A stretch of DNA of 64,000 bases from MGBC131033 sp910585655 (GTDB lineage Bacteria; Bacillota; Clostridia; Lachnospirales; Lachnospiraceae): assembly GCA_949502025.1 (NCBI GenBank), contig CATBCG010000063.1:1-64000 (forward strand), given 5' to 3'. Shown one piece after another: positions 17,015 to 24,222 of this stretch. How positions within the stretch are numbered: position 1 is the first letter of the stretch; every line of letters begins with the position of its first letter. A model generated the notes under the pieces. That model saw nothing but the letters and a program-made list of their open reading frames with translations, made no database searches and was not told the origin of the DNA. Both the position numbers and the translations under genes were made by a program.

Positions 17015-18469
17015 TTATTCTTCCGTGCTGTAGTTCGGCGCTTCCTTGGTGATATGGATATCATGCGGATGGCTTTCCTTTAAGGAAGCAGCGGAAATCT
17101 TGATAAAACGTCCTGTTTCCTTTAACGTCTCAATATCCGACGCCCCACAGTAGCCCATACCGGAACGCAAACCGCCCATCAACTGGAACACGGTATCTTC
17201 TACCGTTCCTTTATATGCCACACGTCCTTCTACTCCTTCCGGTACCAGCTTCTTCGCGTCAGTCTGGAAATACCGGTCTTTGCTGCCGTTTTCCATTGCC
17301 GCTATCGAACCCATACCGCGATATACTTTATATTTCCGTCCCTGGTAAAGTTCAAACGTTCCCGGGCTTTCGTCACAACCTGCAAAAATACTGCCCATCA
17401 TACAAACGTTGGCGCCGGCTGCAATCGCTTTGGTCATATCGCCGGAATACTTAATACCACCATCTGCAATCACCGGAATCCCGTATTTTTTCGCAGTCTC
17501 ATAGCAATCCATAATCGCTGTAATCTGCGGCACGCCGATTCCTGCTACAACACGGGTCGTACAGATAGAACCTGGTCCGATTCCGACCTTAATGGCGTCG
17601 GCTCCTGCCTTGATCAAGGCTTCCGCTGCTTCTGCAGTCGCAATATTACCTGCAATCACATCTAATTCCGGATAAGCGTCCTTTACCATCCTGACACAAC
17701 GGATGACATTCGCAGAATGCCCGTGCGCCGAATCAATGACAATCGCATCCACCTTGGCATTTACCAACGCTTCTACCCGCTCTAAAATGTTGGCAGTCAC
17801 ACCTACTCCCGCTGCGCACAGCAGCCGTCCCTGAGAATCCTTTGCGGACAGCGGATACTTGATCTGCTTTTCGATATCCTTGATCGTAATCAAGCCTTTT
17901 AAGTTTCCTTCTTCATCTACAATCGGCAGCTTTTCTTTTCTTGCCTCGCCTAAAATCTTCTTGGCTTCCTCTAACGTAATCCCTTCTCTGGCTGTCACCA
18001 ATCCCTCCGAGGTCATTGACTCCCGAATTTTTTTGGTAAAATCCCGTTCAAACTTCAAATCCCGATTCGTAATGATACCAACCAGCTTTTTGCCCTCTGT
18101 AATCGGAACGCCGGAAATGCGGAATTTTGCCATCAGCGCGTTGGCATCCTCTAACGTATGGTCAGGAGATAAATAAAACGGATCCGTAATAACCCCGTTC
18201 TCCGAACGCTTTACCTGGTCTACCTCTTCTGCCTGTTCTGCAATGGTCATATTTTTATGAATAACACCAATGCCTCCTTGTCTGGCCATCGCAATCGCCA
18301 TGCGATGCTCCGTCACCGTATCCATCCCGGCACTCATCATCGGGATATTCAAGCGTATCTTTTCTGTCAACTTTGTAGACAAATCCACCTGATTCGGAAT
18401 CACCTCGGAATAGGATGGAACCAAAAGCACGTCATCAAAGGTAATTCCCTCGGCAACAATTTTTCCCAT
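17015..18469 (-). CDS. guaB: inosine-5'-monophosphate dehydrogenase
   Basis: 484 residues. It oxidises IMP to XMP with NAD+, the committed step to GMP. It opens GITFDDVLLVPSYSEV and carries two CBS domains (about 93-205), with ISGVPITEG and GLITIKDIEKQI. The catalytic loop GIGPGSICTTRVVAG holds the active Cys; DGGIKYSGDM, GSIFAGCDE and the flap YRGMGS follow. First gene of the purine operon, with AGGAGG before the ATG and a near-consensus promoter 120 bases upstream. It uses the IMP made by the next two genes. Confidence 0.97.
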   Translation of the reverse strand: MGKIVAEGITFDDVLLVPSYSEVIPNQVDLSTKLTEKIRLNIPMMSAGMDTVTEHRMAIAMARQGGIGVIHKNMTIAEQAEEVDQVKRSENGVITDPFYLSPDHTLEDANALMAKFRISGVPITEGKKLVGIITNRDLKFERDFTKKIRESMTSEGLVTAREGITLEEAKKILGEARKEKLPIVDEEGNLKGLITIKDIEKQIKYPLSAKDSQGRLLCAAGVGVTANILERVEALVNAKVDAIVIDSAHGHSANVIRCVRMVKDAYPELDVIAGNIATAEAAEALIKAGADAIKVGIGPGSICTTRVVAGIGVPQITAIMDCYETAKKYGIPVIADGGIKYSGDMTKAIAAGANVCMMGSIFAGCDESPGTFELYQGRKYKVYRGMGSIAAMENGSKDRYFQTDAKKLVPEGVEGRVAYKGTVEDTVFQLMGGLRSGMGYCGASDIETLKETGRFIKISAASLKESHPHDIHITKEAPNYSTEE

Positions 18470-18523
18470 TTCTTTTTCCTCCTAAATTGATTGAGCCGTC
18501 CTGCCCTGCTGATGGTAGATAGT

Positions 18524-18537
18524 ACGATCGTGCTATG
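18524..18537. promoter_or_regulatory. palindrome in guaB leader
   Basis: AGTACGATCGTGCT is a near-perfect palindrome about 55 bases upstream of the guaB start, inside the transcribed leader. It could be an operator or hairpin. I see no purine riboswitch core or Bacillus-type PurR box. Confidence 0.35.
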
Positions 18538-18591
18538 CTTTCGTACGCGGACATGACTGGCTTTTTATGGTTGGTTTTCATGTTGCTACTT

Positions 18592-18620
18592 AGTATAGCG
18601 TTTGTTGGTGAACGTGTCAA
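18592..18620 (-). promoter_or_regulatory. promoter of the guaB purine operon
   Basis: On the minus strand TTGACA, 17-base spacer, TATACT. Predicted transcription start is near 18585, leaving a leader of about 115 bases. Confidence 0.85.
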
Positions 18621-18751
18621 TAGGATATCCATAGTCTTTTGTTATGATATTCATAAGATTAAGTTATGTAATGTCTGTCTTTTGCGGACAGGAAGTATTT
18701 TAACTTCGGTCGGCATACTAATAGCAAATCGGGATTGGAGGTATATCCTTT

Positions 18752-19372
18752 ATGGAGGATTTCGTAAATCTTGTGACTTTAGCAGATGGAAGCAAAATTA
18801 TTCTACCGGATGAGAATGACATTTCATTGTCTTTAATCTCAAAGGATGGGACAAAAGATATCGTTCAATTCCCATATCATTCTGGTGGTTATGGTGGTGG
18901 TTCATTATTGCTGTCATCCTCTGAAAGATATGTGATTTTTTCTTACTTTTCGGGTGAGAGTGAAGAAGGGTTTGTATTACTTGAACTTGTGAATAATCAG
19001 TTCAAATTTTTGTATGATTCTGATTATTTGTATGGAGAAGATGCCAACTACGGTTTTACAGATAACGAAAAAATTTTGATTCAGACTTTTCGTATAGGTT
19101 CATGGTATATAGAAGATGCGAAAACTGATGAAAGCGGGGATATGTATTACACATTTGGAGAATTAAATCTGCTTCATCTTGAAACCCTGAATCTGGATAG
19201 GCACACAATTCTCGTTTATCCCTCTGATGATTGGAAAGAAGAAAAAACAGATGTTGGTACATTTTTGTTTACTGGTATAGCAGATGGAATGTTGAGTGTA
19301 GAAATGCCGTGGGGAAACGAATTTTTTCAGTATCCATTGCAAGAAACTCTTGTTATTAGATTCCGTAAATAA
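18752..19372 (+). CDS. hypothetical protein, beta-rich, orphan
   Basis: 206 residues, family not recognised. The composition is soluble, aromatic and acidic, with strand-turn patterns such as SERYVIFSYFSGESEEGFVLLEL and DNEKILIQTFRIGSWYIEDAK that resemble blades of a small propeller. No signal peptide or membrane segment is evident. GGAGG lies 10 bases before the ATG. Base composition is clearly more AT-rich than in the flanking purine and iron-sulfur genes, and it adjoins a relaxase remnant and a toxin-antitoxin pair, so horizontal acquisition is likely. Confidence 0.7.
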   Translation: MEDFVNLVTLADGSKIILPDENDISLSLISKDGTKDIVQFPYHSGGYGGGSLLLSSSERYVIFSYFSGESEEGFVLLELVNNQFKFLYDSDYLYGEDANYGFTDNEKILIQTFRIGSWYIEDAKTDESGDMYYTFGELNLLHLETLNLDRHTILVYPSDDWKEEKTDVGTFLFTGIADGMLSVEMPWGNEFFQYPLQETLVIRFRK

Positions 19373-19393
19373 TTTTGTATTTATCGGGTTAAT

Positions 19394-19543
19394 TCAAGAC
19401 TTAAAGCAGGGCGGCAATATACCTTGAATGTACTCCTTTTTCTGCTTCACTCTCCACTCGCCGCGCTCCTCAAAAGGGCGCATAGTCAGCATGATATGGG
19501 CGTTGGGGTTGCCGCCGCCTGCGTCATGCCCATCTGGAAAGGG
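19394..19543 (-). pseudogene. MobA/MobL relaxase remnant
   Basis: On the minus strand, read in one frame, this encodes FPDGHDAGGGNPNAHIMLT followed by MRPFEERGEW and KQKKEYI, then a stop. HDxGxGNPxAHIMLTMRP is the metal-binding histidine motif of MobA/MobL relaxases, and the KQKKEYI continuation is also typical. Only about 50 codons survive, with an in-frame stop on the 5' side. This is the scar of a mobilisable element. Confidence 0.8.
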
Positions 19544-19620
19544 GAAACACAAACAGAGGAGTACCTATTTTATCATACATTACTTTTGATACTCAACAGA
19601 CATAGAAACAATACTTTATT

Positions 19621-19665
19621 TTGACATTGAAATATAGTACTATATATGATACTATAATATAAGAA
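19621..19665 (+). promoter_or_regulatory. hicAB promoter with operator-like palindrome
   Basis: TTGACA at 19621, 18-base spacer, TATGAT at 19645-19650. The perfect palindrome ATAGTACTAT (19634-19643) and a second half-site GATACTAT at 19648-19655 overlap the -10 region. This arrangement would suit autorepression by the HicB antitoxin. Confidence 0.6.
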
Positions 19666-19679
19666 AGGAGATAATTACA

Positions 19680-19907
19680 GTGCCAAACGTAAAAAAGCTA
19701 ATTGAAAAAATGAAGCAACAACCAAATGGAATGCGACCAGAAGAAATAGACAAAGTTTTAGCAGCATACGGCTATATTCCGGCAAGACAAAAAGGAAGCC
19801 ATAAGCATTATCTGAATAAAGAAACTGGGGATTTGATAACAATAAAACAAGAAAATCCATTAAAAAAGGCTTATATCGTAGATGTTCTGAATAGGATAGT
19901 GGAATAA
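19680..19907 (+). CDS. hicA: HicA family mRNA interferase toxin
   Basis: 75 residues. It shows the HicA double-stranded-RNA-binding-like fold with KLIEKMKQQPNGMRPEEIDKVLAAYGY and the catalytic-histidine segment RQKGSHKHYLNK. Toxins of this family cut mRNA. The start is GTG at 19680, preceded by AAAGGAG at 8 bases. The antitoxin gene follows 47 bases downstream. Toxin-first order is usual for hicAB. Confidence 0.88.
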   Translation: MPNVKKLIEKMKQQPNGMRPEEIDKVLAAYGYIPARQKGSHKHYLNKETGDLITIKQENPLKKAYIVDVLNRIVE

Positions 19908-19954
19908 TCCTCTTATCCTGGTATAGCATAACAAGCGGAAAGGAGCAGAAAAGC

Positions 19955-20299
19955 ATGGAAGTTAAAGATTATATGAAATTGCCCTATACAAGATTAGTAC
20001 AGGAAATAAACGATGAAAGCGGACACTATTTCTATGGTAGAATTTTGGAACTTGACGGATGCCAAAGTACCGGTGATACACTTGAAAAATTGTATGAAAG
20101 CCTTAATGAAGCAATGGAAGGATATATTGAAACAAAAATAGAAAACACTCTCTCTATACCAATTCCAGAAACACCAAACAATTACAGCGGTAAGTTTGTT
20201 GTAAGGCTTCCAAAATCTTTGCATCAAAGGTTAGCCATTGAAGCAGAAAAAGAGGGTGTAAGTCTTAATCAGTTAGCACTATACAAGTTGGCACTTTAA
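19955..20299 (+). CDS. hicB: HicB family antitoxin with C-terminal ribbon-helix-helix
   Basis: 114 residues. The N-terminal partially degraded RNase H-like HicB domain (about 8-60) contains YFYGRILELDGCQSTGDTLEKLYESLNEAM. The C-terminus (about 75-114) is an RHH DNA-binding unit, SGKFVVRLPKSLHQRLAIEAEKEG then VSLNQLALYKLA. It neutralises HicA and probably represses the hicAB promoter. AAAGGAG precedes the ATG. The pair is probably cargo of a lost mobilisable element. Confidence 0.9.
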   Translation: MEVKDYMKLPYTRLVQEINDESGHYFYGRILELDGCQSTGDTLEKLYESLNEAMEGYIETKIENTLSIPIPETPNNYSGKFVVRLPKSLHQRLAIEAEKEGVSLNQLALYKLAL

Positions 20300-20310
20300 T
20301 ATATGATACG

Positions 20311-20352
20311 CACAAGGCAGGGAATTCATCAACACCCTGTCTTTGCTTATAT
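20311..20352 (+). terminator. likely terminator of hicAB
   Basis: AAGGCAGGG pairs with CCCTGTCTTT around an 11-base loop, and a T-rich stretch follows. It starts 12 bases after the hicB stop. Confidence 0.6.
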
Positions 20353-20370
20353 TCTTTTAAATAATTTCCG

Positions 20371-20466
20371 TTAATGTAAACCGTTAGGAAAGTAATAAAT
20401 TGCTGCCCTTCGTGGCTCTACAGGCTTGAAATATTCGTCTGGGTTTTCTCCGGCTTCTACCAATTT
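20371..20466 (-). pseudogene. short coding-like remnant, minus strand
   Basis: About 31 codons ending in a stop, reading LVEAGENPDEYFKPVEPRR and YYFPNGLH. The composition is that of real protein C-termini, but there is no start or ribosome site. I do not recognise the family. Together with the relaxase scar it suggests a decayed element. A GGCTATCG/CGATAGCC hairpin lies at 20471-20503. Confidence 0.4.
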
Positions 20467-20522
20467 TTAAGGCTATCGCCGACAACTTACATCAACGATA
20501 GCCCTTGATTTTACGCTATTCC

Positions 20523-21533
20523 TTAGAACTTCCCATTATCAGCCGCTTCCTGAATCGCCACAGCCACAGCCACGGTCATTCCGACCATTGGGTTATTTCC
20601 TGCGCCGATCAAACCCATCATCTCTACGTGAGCCGGTACGGAGGAGGAACCTGCGAACTGCGCGTCAGAGTGCATACGTCCCATGGTGTCGGTCATACCA
20701 TAGGAAGCTGGTCCTGCTGCCATGTTGTCCGGGTGAAGGGTACGTCCGGTACCGCCGCCGGAAGCAACAGAGAAGTATTTCTTGCCCTGCTCCACACATT
20801 CCTTCTTGTAGGTGCCTGCTACCGGATGCTGGAAACGAGTCGGGTTGGTGGAGTTTCCGGTGATGGAAACGTCTACGCCTTCTTTGTGCATGATAGCTAC
20901 ACCTTCGGTTACGTCGTTTGCGCCGTAGCAGTTTACCTTAGCGCGAGGACCGTCGGAGTATGCCTTGCGGAATACCTCTTTTACTTCTCCGGTATAGTAA
21001 TCCATTTCTGTTTCTACATAGGTAAAGCCATTGATACGGGAAATGATCTGCGCAGCATCCTTTCCTAAACCGTTTAAGATAACGCGAAGCGGTTTCTGAC
21101 GCACTTTGTTGGCAGACTGTGCGATACCGATAGCGCCCTCTGCGGCTGCAAAGGACTCATGCCCTGCTAAAAAGCAGAAGCAGTCGGTGCTTTCCTCTAA
21201 GAGCATTTTGCCCAGATTTCCATGTCCCAAACCAACCTTTCTCTGATCGGCTACGGAACCAGGGATACAAAAGGACTGAAGGCCTTCGCCGATAGCGGCA
21301 GCAGCCTCTGCAGCCTTCCGGCAGCCCTTCTTGATTGCGATCGCAGCGCCTACGGTGTAAGCCCAGCAAGCATTCTCAAAACAAATCGGCTGGATTCCCT
21401 TAATCATATCGTATACGTTCAGACCGGCATCCTTGGTGATCTTCTCGGCTTCCTCCAGAGATCCAATGCCGTAGCTGCCTAATACTTCATTGATCTTATC
21501 TATTCTTCTCTCAAATGATTCAAATAAAGCCAT
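20523..21533 (-). CDS. GGGtGRT protein
   Basis: 336 residues. It carries the motif that names this conserved Firmicutes family, VASGGGTGRTLHPDNMAAGP, and a Gly/Ala-rich C-terminus. Other notable stretches are GEGLQSFCIPGSVADQRKVGLGHGNLGKMLL and FCFLAGHESFAAAEGAIGIAQSANKVR. Its biochemical role is unknown. The iron-sulfur scaffold gene lies 45 bases upstream on the same strand, and this pairing suggests a role with Fe-S clusters. The ATG at 21533 is preferred over a TTG three codons earlier, since AGGAGGG is too close to the TTG. Confidence 0.85.
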   Translation of the reverse strand: MALFESFERRIDKINEVLGSYGIGSLEEAEKITKDAGLNVYDMIKGIQPICFENACWAYTVGAAIAIKKGCRKAAEAAAAIGEGLQSFCIPGSVADQRKVGLGHGNLGKMLLEESTDCFCFLAGHESFAAAEGAIGIAQSANKVRQKPLRVILNGLGKDAAQIISRINGFTYVETEMDYYTGEVKEVFRKAYSDGPRAKVNCYGANDVTEGVAIMHKEGVDVSITGNSTNPTRFQHPVAGTYKKECVEQGKKYFSVASGGGTGRTLHPDNMAAGPASYGMTDTMGRMHSDAQFAGSSSVPAHVEMMGLIGAGNNPMVGMTVAVAVAIQEAADNGKF

Positions 21534-21578
21534 GGTATTCAAACCCTCCTAATTTATGTAGTAATATTCTACTTTTGA

Positions 21579-22271
21579 TTACTCTTTTCTTGGATCGATG
21601 ATCTTTACAGCGTCTGCCACACGACCATACTGTCCCTTCGCCTTTTCATAAGCGGTGTTCGGATCGTCGCCCTTTTTGATAAAGTCGGTCATTTTGCCAA
21701 GGCTGACGAACTGATAACCAATGATCTGATCCTCTGCATCCAGAGCAATCCCTGTTACATAGCCCTCTGCCATTTCCAGGTAACGAGGTCCCTTCTTTAA
21801 GGTTCCGTACATGGTTCCTACCTGGCTTCTTAATCCCTTGCCCAAATCCTCTAAGCCTGCGCCGATCGGCAGTCCTTCTTCGGAAAACGCGCTCTGGGTT
21901 CTTCCGTATACAATCTGCAAAAACAGCTCTCTCATAGCGGTATTAATCGCGTCGCACACCAAGTCGGTATTGAGTGCCTCTAAGAGTGTCCTTCCAGGCA
22001 AAATCTCTGCTGCCATTGCTGCGGAATGAGTCATACCGGAGCAGCCAATCGTCTCTACCAGAGCTTCCTGGATGATACCTTCTTTCACATTCAGCGTCAG
22101 CTTGCAGGCTCCCTGCTGCGGCGCACACCAGCCGATGCCGTGTGTTAAACCGGAAATATCTTTTACTTCCTTTGCCTTTACCCATTTTGCTTCTTCTGGG
22201 ATTGGAGCGGCGCCGTGAGCAACGCCCTGTGCCACTGGACACATTGTTTCTACTTCATGTGAATAAATCAT
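21579..22271 (-). CDS. iron-sulfur cluster assembly scaffold protein (NifU/IscU-like)
   Basis: 230 residues. The conserved cysteines sit in IGWCAPQQGACKL and ETIGCSGMTHSAAMAAEIL. The protein is longer than IscU, with a C-terminal extension (GYVTGIALDAEDQIIGYQF). Its presumed role is transient Fe-S cluster assembly. The start ATG at 22271 follows AAAGGAG; a longer frame adds eight residues without a ribosome site. First gene of a two-gene unit with the GGGtGRT protein. Confidence 0.85.
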   Translation of the reverse strand: MIYSHEVETMCPVAQGVAHGAAPIPEEAKWVKAKEVKDISGLTHGIGWCAPQQGACKLTLNVKEGIIQEALVETIGCSGMTHSAAMAAEILPGRTLLEALNTDLVCDAINTAMRELFLQIVYGRTQSAFSEEGLPIGAGLEDLGKGLRSQVGTMYGTLKKGPRYLEMAEGYVTGIALDAEDQIIGYQFVSLGKMTDFIKKGDDPNTAYEKAKGQYGRVADAVKIIDPRKE

Positions 22272-22407
22272 GTTGAGACTCCTTTCAATATACATATTCG
22301 TATGAGCTGTGTAGAAGACGGGAGGAAGTGTTCCTGCCTGTCCTCACACCTGCTTCTATTTTCGCACAAAATTTGCATTTCGTCTATACCTTTTTTAGAC
22401 TTTTTTC

Positions 22408-22731
22408 CTATTCTGCCGAATTTGCCTTTTCTACCTCGACAATCGCTGTCTTTTTCATTGGAATACGGCAGTTTTTATTGTTCCCAAACTCCACGATAAC
22501 GACTTCGTCCATGATATCGATTACCACGCCGTAAAAACCGCTGGTCGTCAAAATGCTGTCTCCGATTTCTAGGGAAGCAAGCAGCGCCTCCATCTGCTTT
22601 TGCTGCTTCTTCTGCGGACGGTAGCTGATAAAATACATCGCTACACCGATTACTACGATATAAACGACCATAATTCCAAAAAAGCTGCCCATTCCGCCCT
22701 CTGCTCCTGCCGCTGCTAAAAATCCTGTCAT
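22408..22731 (-). CDS. yajC: preprotein translocase accessory subunit YajC
   Basis: 107 residues. One N-terminal membrane segment (about 17-38) ends in YFISYRPQKKQQKQ, then a small cytoplasmic beta domain GDSILTTSGFYGVVIDIMDEVVIVEF. It associates with SecDF and the Sec translocon. AGGAGG precedes the ATG. It lies 90 bases downstream of tgt, the classical tgt-yajC order. Confidence 0.95.
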   Translation of the reverse strand: MTGFLAAAGAEGGMGSFFGIMVVYIVVIGVAMYFISYRPQKKQQKQMEALLASLEIGDSILTTSGFYGVVIDIMDEVVIVEFGNNKNCRIPMKKTAIVEVEKANSAE

Positions 22732-22821
22732 ACCATTACATCCTCCTTGTTTGTAACTTTCTTGTTTTATTGTGCTTTCTTGTTTTTTGCTATCCTTTTC
22801 TGCCGGAAAAGCAGATGATAT

Positions 22822-23958
22822 CTATGCCTCTACTCCGGCACGCATTCCCTCTATTTTCTTCTTTTTATACGAAAGAAAGCGATCCTCCTCAATCGCGGCA
22901 CGGATTTCTTCCATCATCGTATTATAAAAATACAGGTTGTGCATCACCAAAAGCCGCAGTCCCAGCATTTCCTTGGCTTTTAGCAAATGGCGGATATACG
23001 CCCTGCTATAGCGCTGGCACGTCGGACAGCCGCAGCCCTCTTCTATCGGTCTTTCGTCCAGCTCGTAGCGCGCGTTTAACAGATTCATTTTGCCATGATT
23101 GGTATAGGCGTTTCCATGGCGACCGTTTCTGGCTGGATAAACACAGTCAAAAAAATCCACCCCACGTTCTACCGCCTCTAAAATATTTTCCGGCGTACCC
23201 ACTCCCATCAGATAAGTCGGTTTTTCTTCCGGCAAATATGGCACCACTTTTTCGATGATATCATACATCTCTTCATGGGTTTCCCCTACTGCCAGACCGC
23301 CGATCGCATAGCCGTCCAAATCCAGATCGGCAATCCGCTTGGCATGTTCCGTCCGGATATCCCCTAAAATACCTCCTTGGTTGATACCAAACAAAAGCTG
23401 TTTCGGGTTAATGGTATCCGGCAGTGTATTCAACCGCGCCAGTTCCTTCTTACAACGTTCCAGCCATCTGGTCGTACGCTCTACGGAATTTTGAATATAG
23501 TCCCGTTCTGCCAGCGCAGGCGCACACTCGTCAAACGCCATCGCTATCGTAGAAGCCAAATTAGACTGGATACGCATACTTTCCTCCGGTCCCATAAAAA
23601 TCTTTCTGCCGTCTATATGAGAATGAAAATAGACGCCCTCCTCTTTGATCTTTCGCAGACCAGCCAGGGAAAACACCTGAAAACCGCCGGAATCGGTTAA
23701 AATCGGCTTATCCCATACCATAAACTTATGGAGTCCGCCCAGTTTTTTTACGACCTCATCTCCTGGTCTCACATGCAGATGATAGGTATTGGACAGCTCC
23801 ACCTGCGTATGCAGCCGGTACAAATCCTCGGTAGAAACAGCACCCTTAATCGCTGCCGCCGTACCGACGTTCATAAAAACCGGCGTCTGAATCACACCAT
23901 GAACCGTGTGAAATTCGCCACGCTTTGCATTTCCGTCTTTGTGTAATAAACGATACAT
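22822..23958 (-). CDS. tgt: queuine/preQ1 tRNA-ribosyltransferase
   Basis: 378 residues. It exchanges guanine 34 for the queuosine precursor in tRNAs with GUN anticodons. Nucleophile and substrate motifs are ILTDSGGFQVFSL, GIVQGG-type LFGINQGG, GGLAVGE and FDCVYPARNGRHG. The zinc site is GCGCPTCQRYSRAYIRHL with HNLYFY after it. The leader has a strong promoter and two hairpins, the second directly abutting the AGGAGG site, so translation may be controlled. Co-transcribed with yajC. Confidence 0.96.
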   Translation of the reverse strand: MYRLLHKDGNAKRGEFHTVHGVIQTPVFMNVGTAAAIKGAVSTEDLYRLHTQVELSNTYHLHVRPGDEVVKKLGGLHKFMVWDKPILTDSGGFQVFSLAGLRKIKEEGVYFHSHIDGRKIFMGPEESMRIQSNLASTIAMAFDECAPALAERDYIQNSVERTTRWLERCKKELARLNTLPDTINPKQLLFGINQGGILGDIRTEHAKRIADLDLDGYAIGGLAVGETHEEMYDIIEKVVPYLPEEKPTYLMGVGTPENILEAVERGVDFFDCVYPARNGRHGNAYTNHGKMNLLNARYELDERPIEEGCGCPTCQRYSRAYIRHLLKAKEMLGLRLLVMHNLYFYNTMMEEIRAAIEEDRFLSYKKKKIEGMRAGVEA

Positions 23959-23972
23959 ATTCCTCCTATTTT

Positions 23973-24020
23973 GAGCCCGACTAAAATCGGGCTTAGTTTC
24001 CGTAAAATCCCCTTAGGGAT
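23973..24020 (-). promoter_or_regulatory. tandem hairpins in the tgt leader
   Basis: On the minus strand, AATCCC-TAAG-GGGATT is followed by AGCCCGA-TTTTAG-TCGGGCT, which ends 6 bases before AGGAGG. Both lie within the 97-base leader. They do not fit the preQ1-I core that I know. Confidence 0.5.
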
Positions 24021-24062
24021 TCTACCATCTTCCTTTTGCCTGTTTCCCAAGACAATATGTTA

Positions 24063-24091
24063 AGTATACCCTGCTTCTCTTCTCTTTTCAA
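24063..24091 (-). promoter_or_regulatory. promoter of tgt-yajC
   Basis: On the minus strand TTGAAA, 17-base spacer, TATACT. Confidence 0.8.
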
Positions 24092-24120
24092 CCCGATTTT
24101 TTAGATTTATACTTTTTTTA

Positions 24121-24149
24121 TTGAATCTTTATCGGATTCGTTGTAAAAT
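24121..24149 (+). promoter_or_regulatory. promoter of the DUF58 operon
   Basis: TTGAAT at 24121-24126, 17-base spacer, TAAAAT at 24144-24149. The start codon is at 24223. Confidence 0.7.
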
Positions 24150-24222
24150 AAGGTAAATCAAATCTCCCTTTACTGACTTGTGATTTGCGGAAGGGAGTGT
24201 GTACAGGAAAGGAAACGACCTC

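Noticed and set aside
18470..18592. Guanine riboswitch in the guaB leader
   Set aside because: The conserved purine-aptamer junction sequences are absent.
19424..19624. 66-residue plus-strand protein
   Set aside because: The minus strand of this stretch carries the relaxase histidine motif, which explains the open plus frame.
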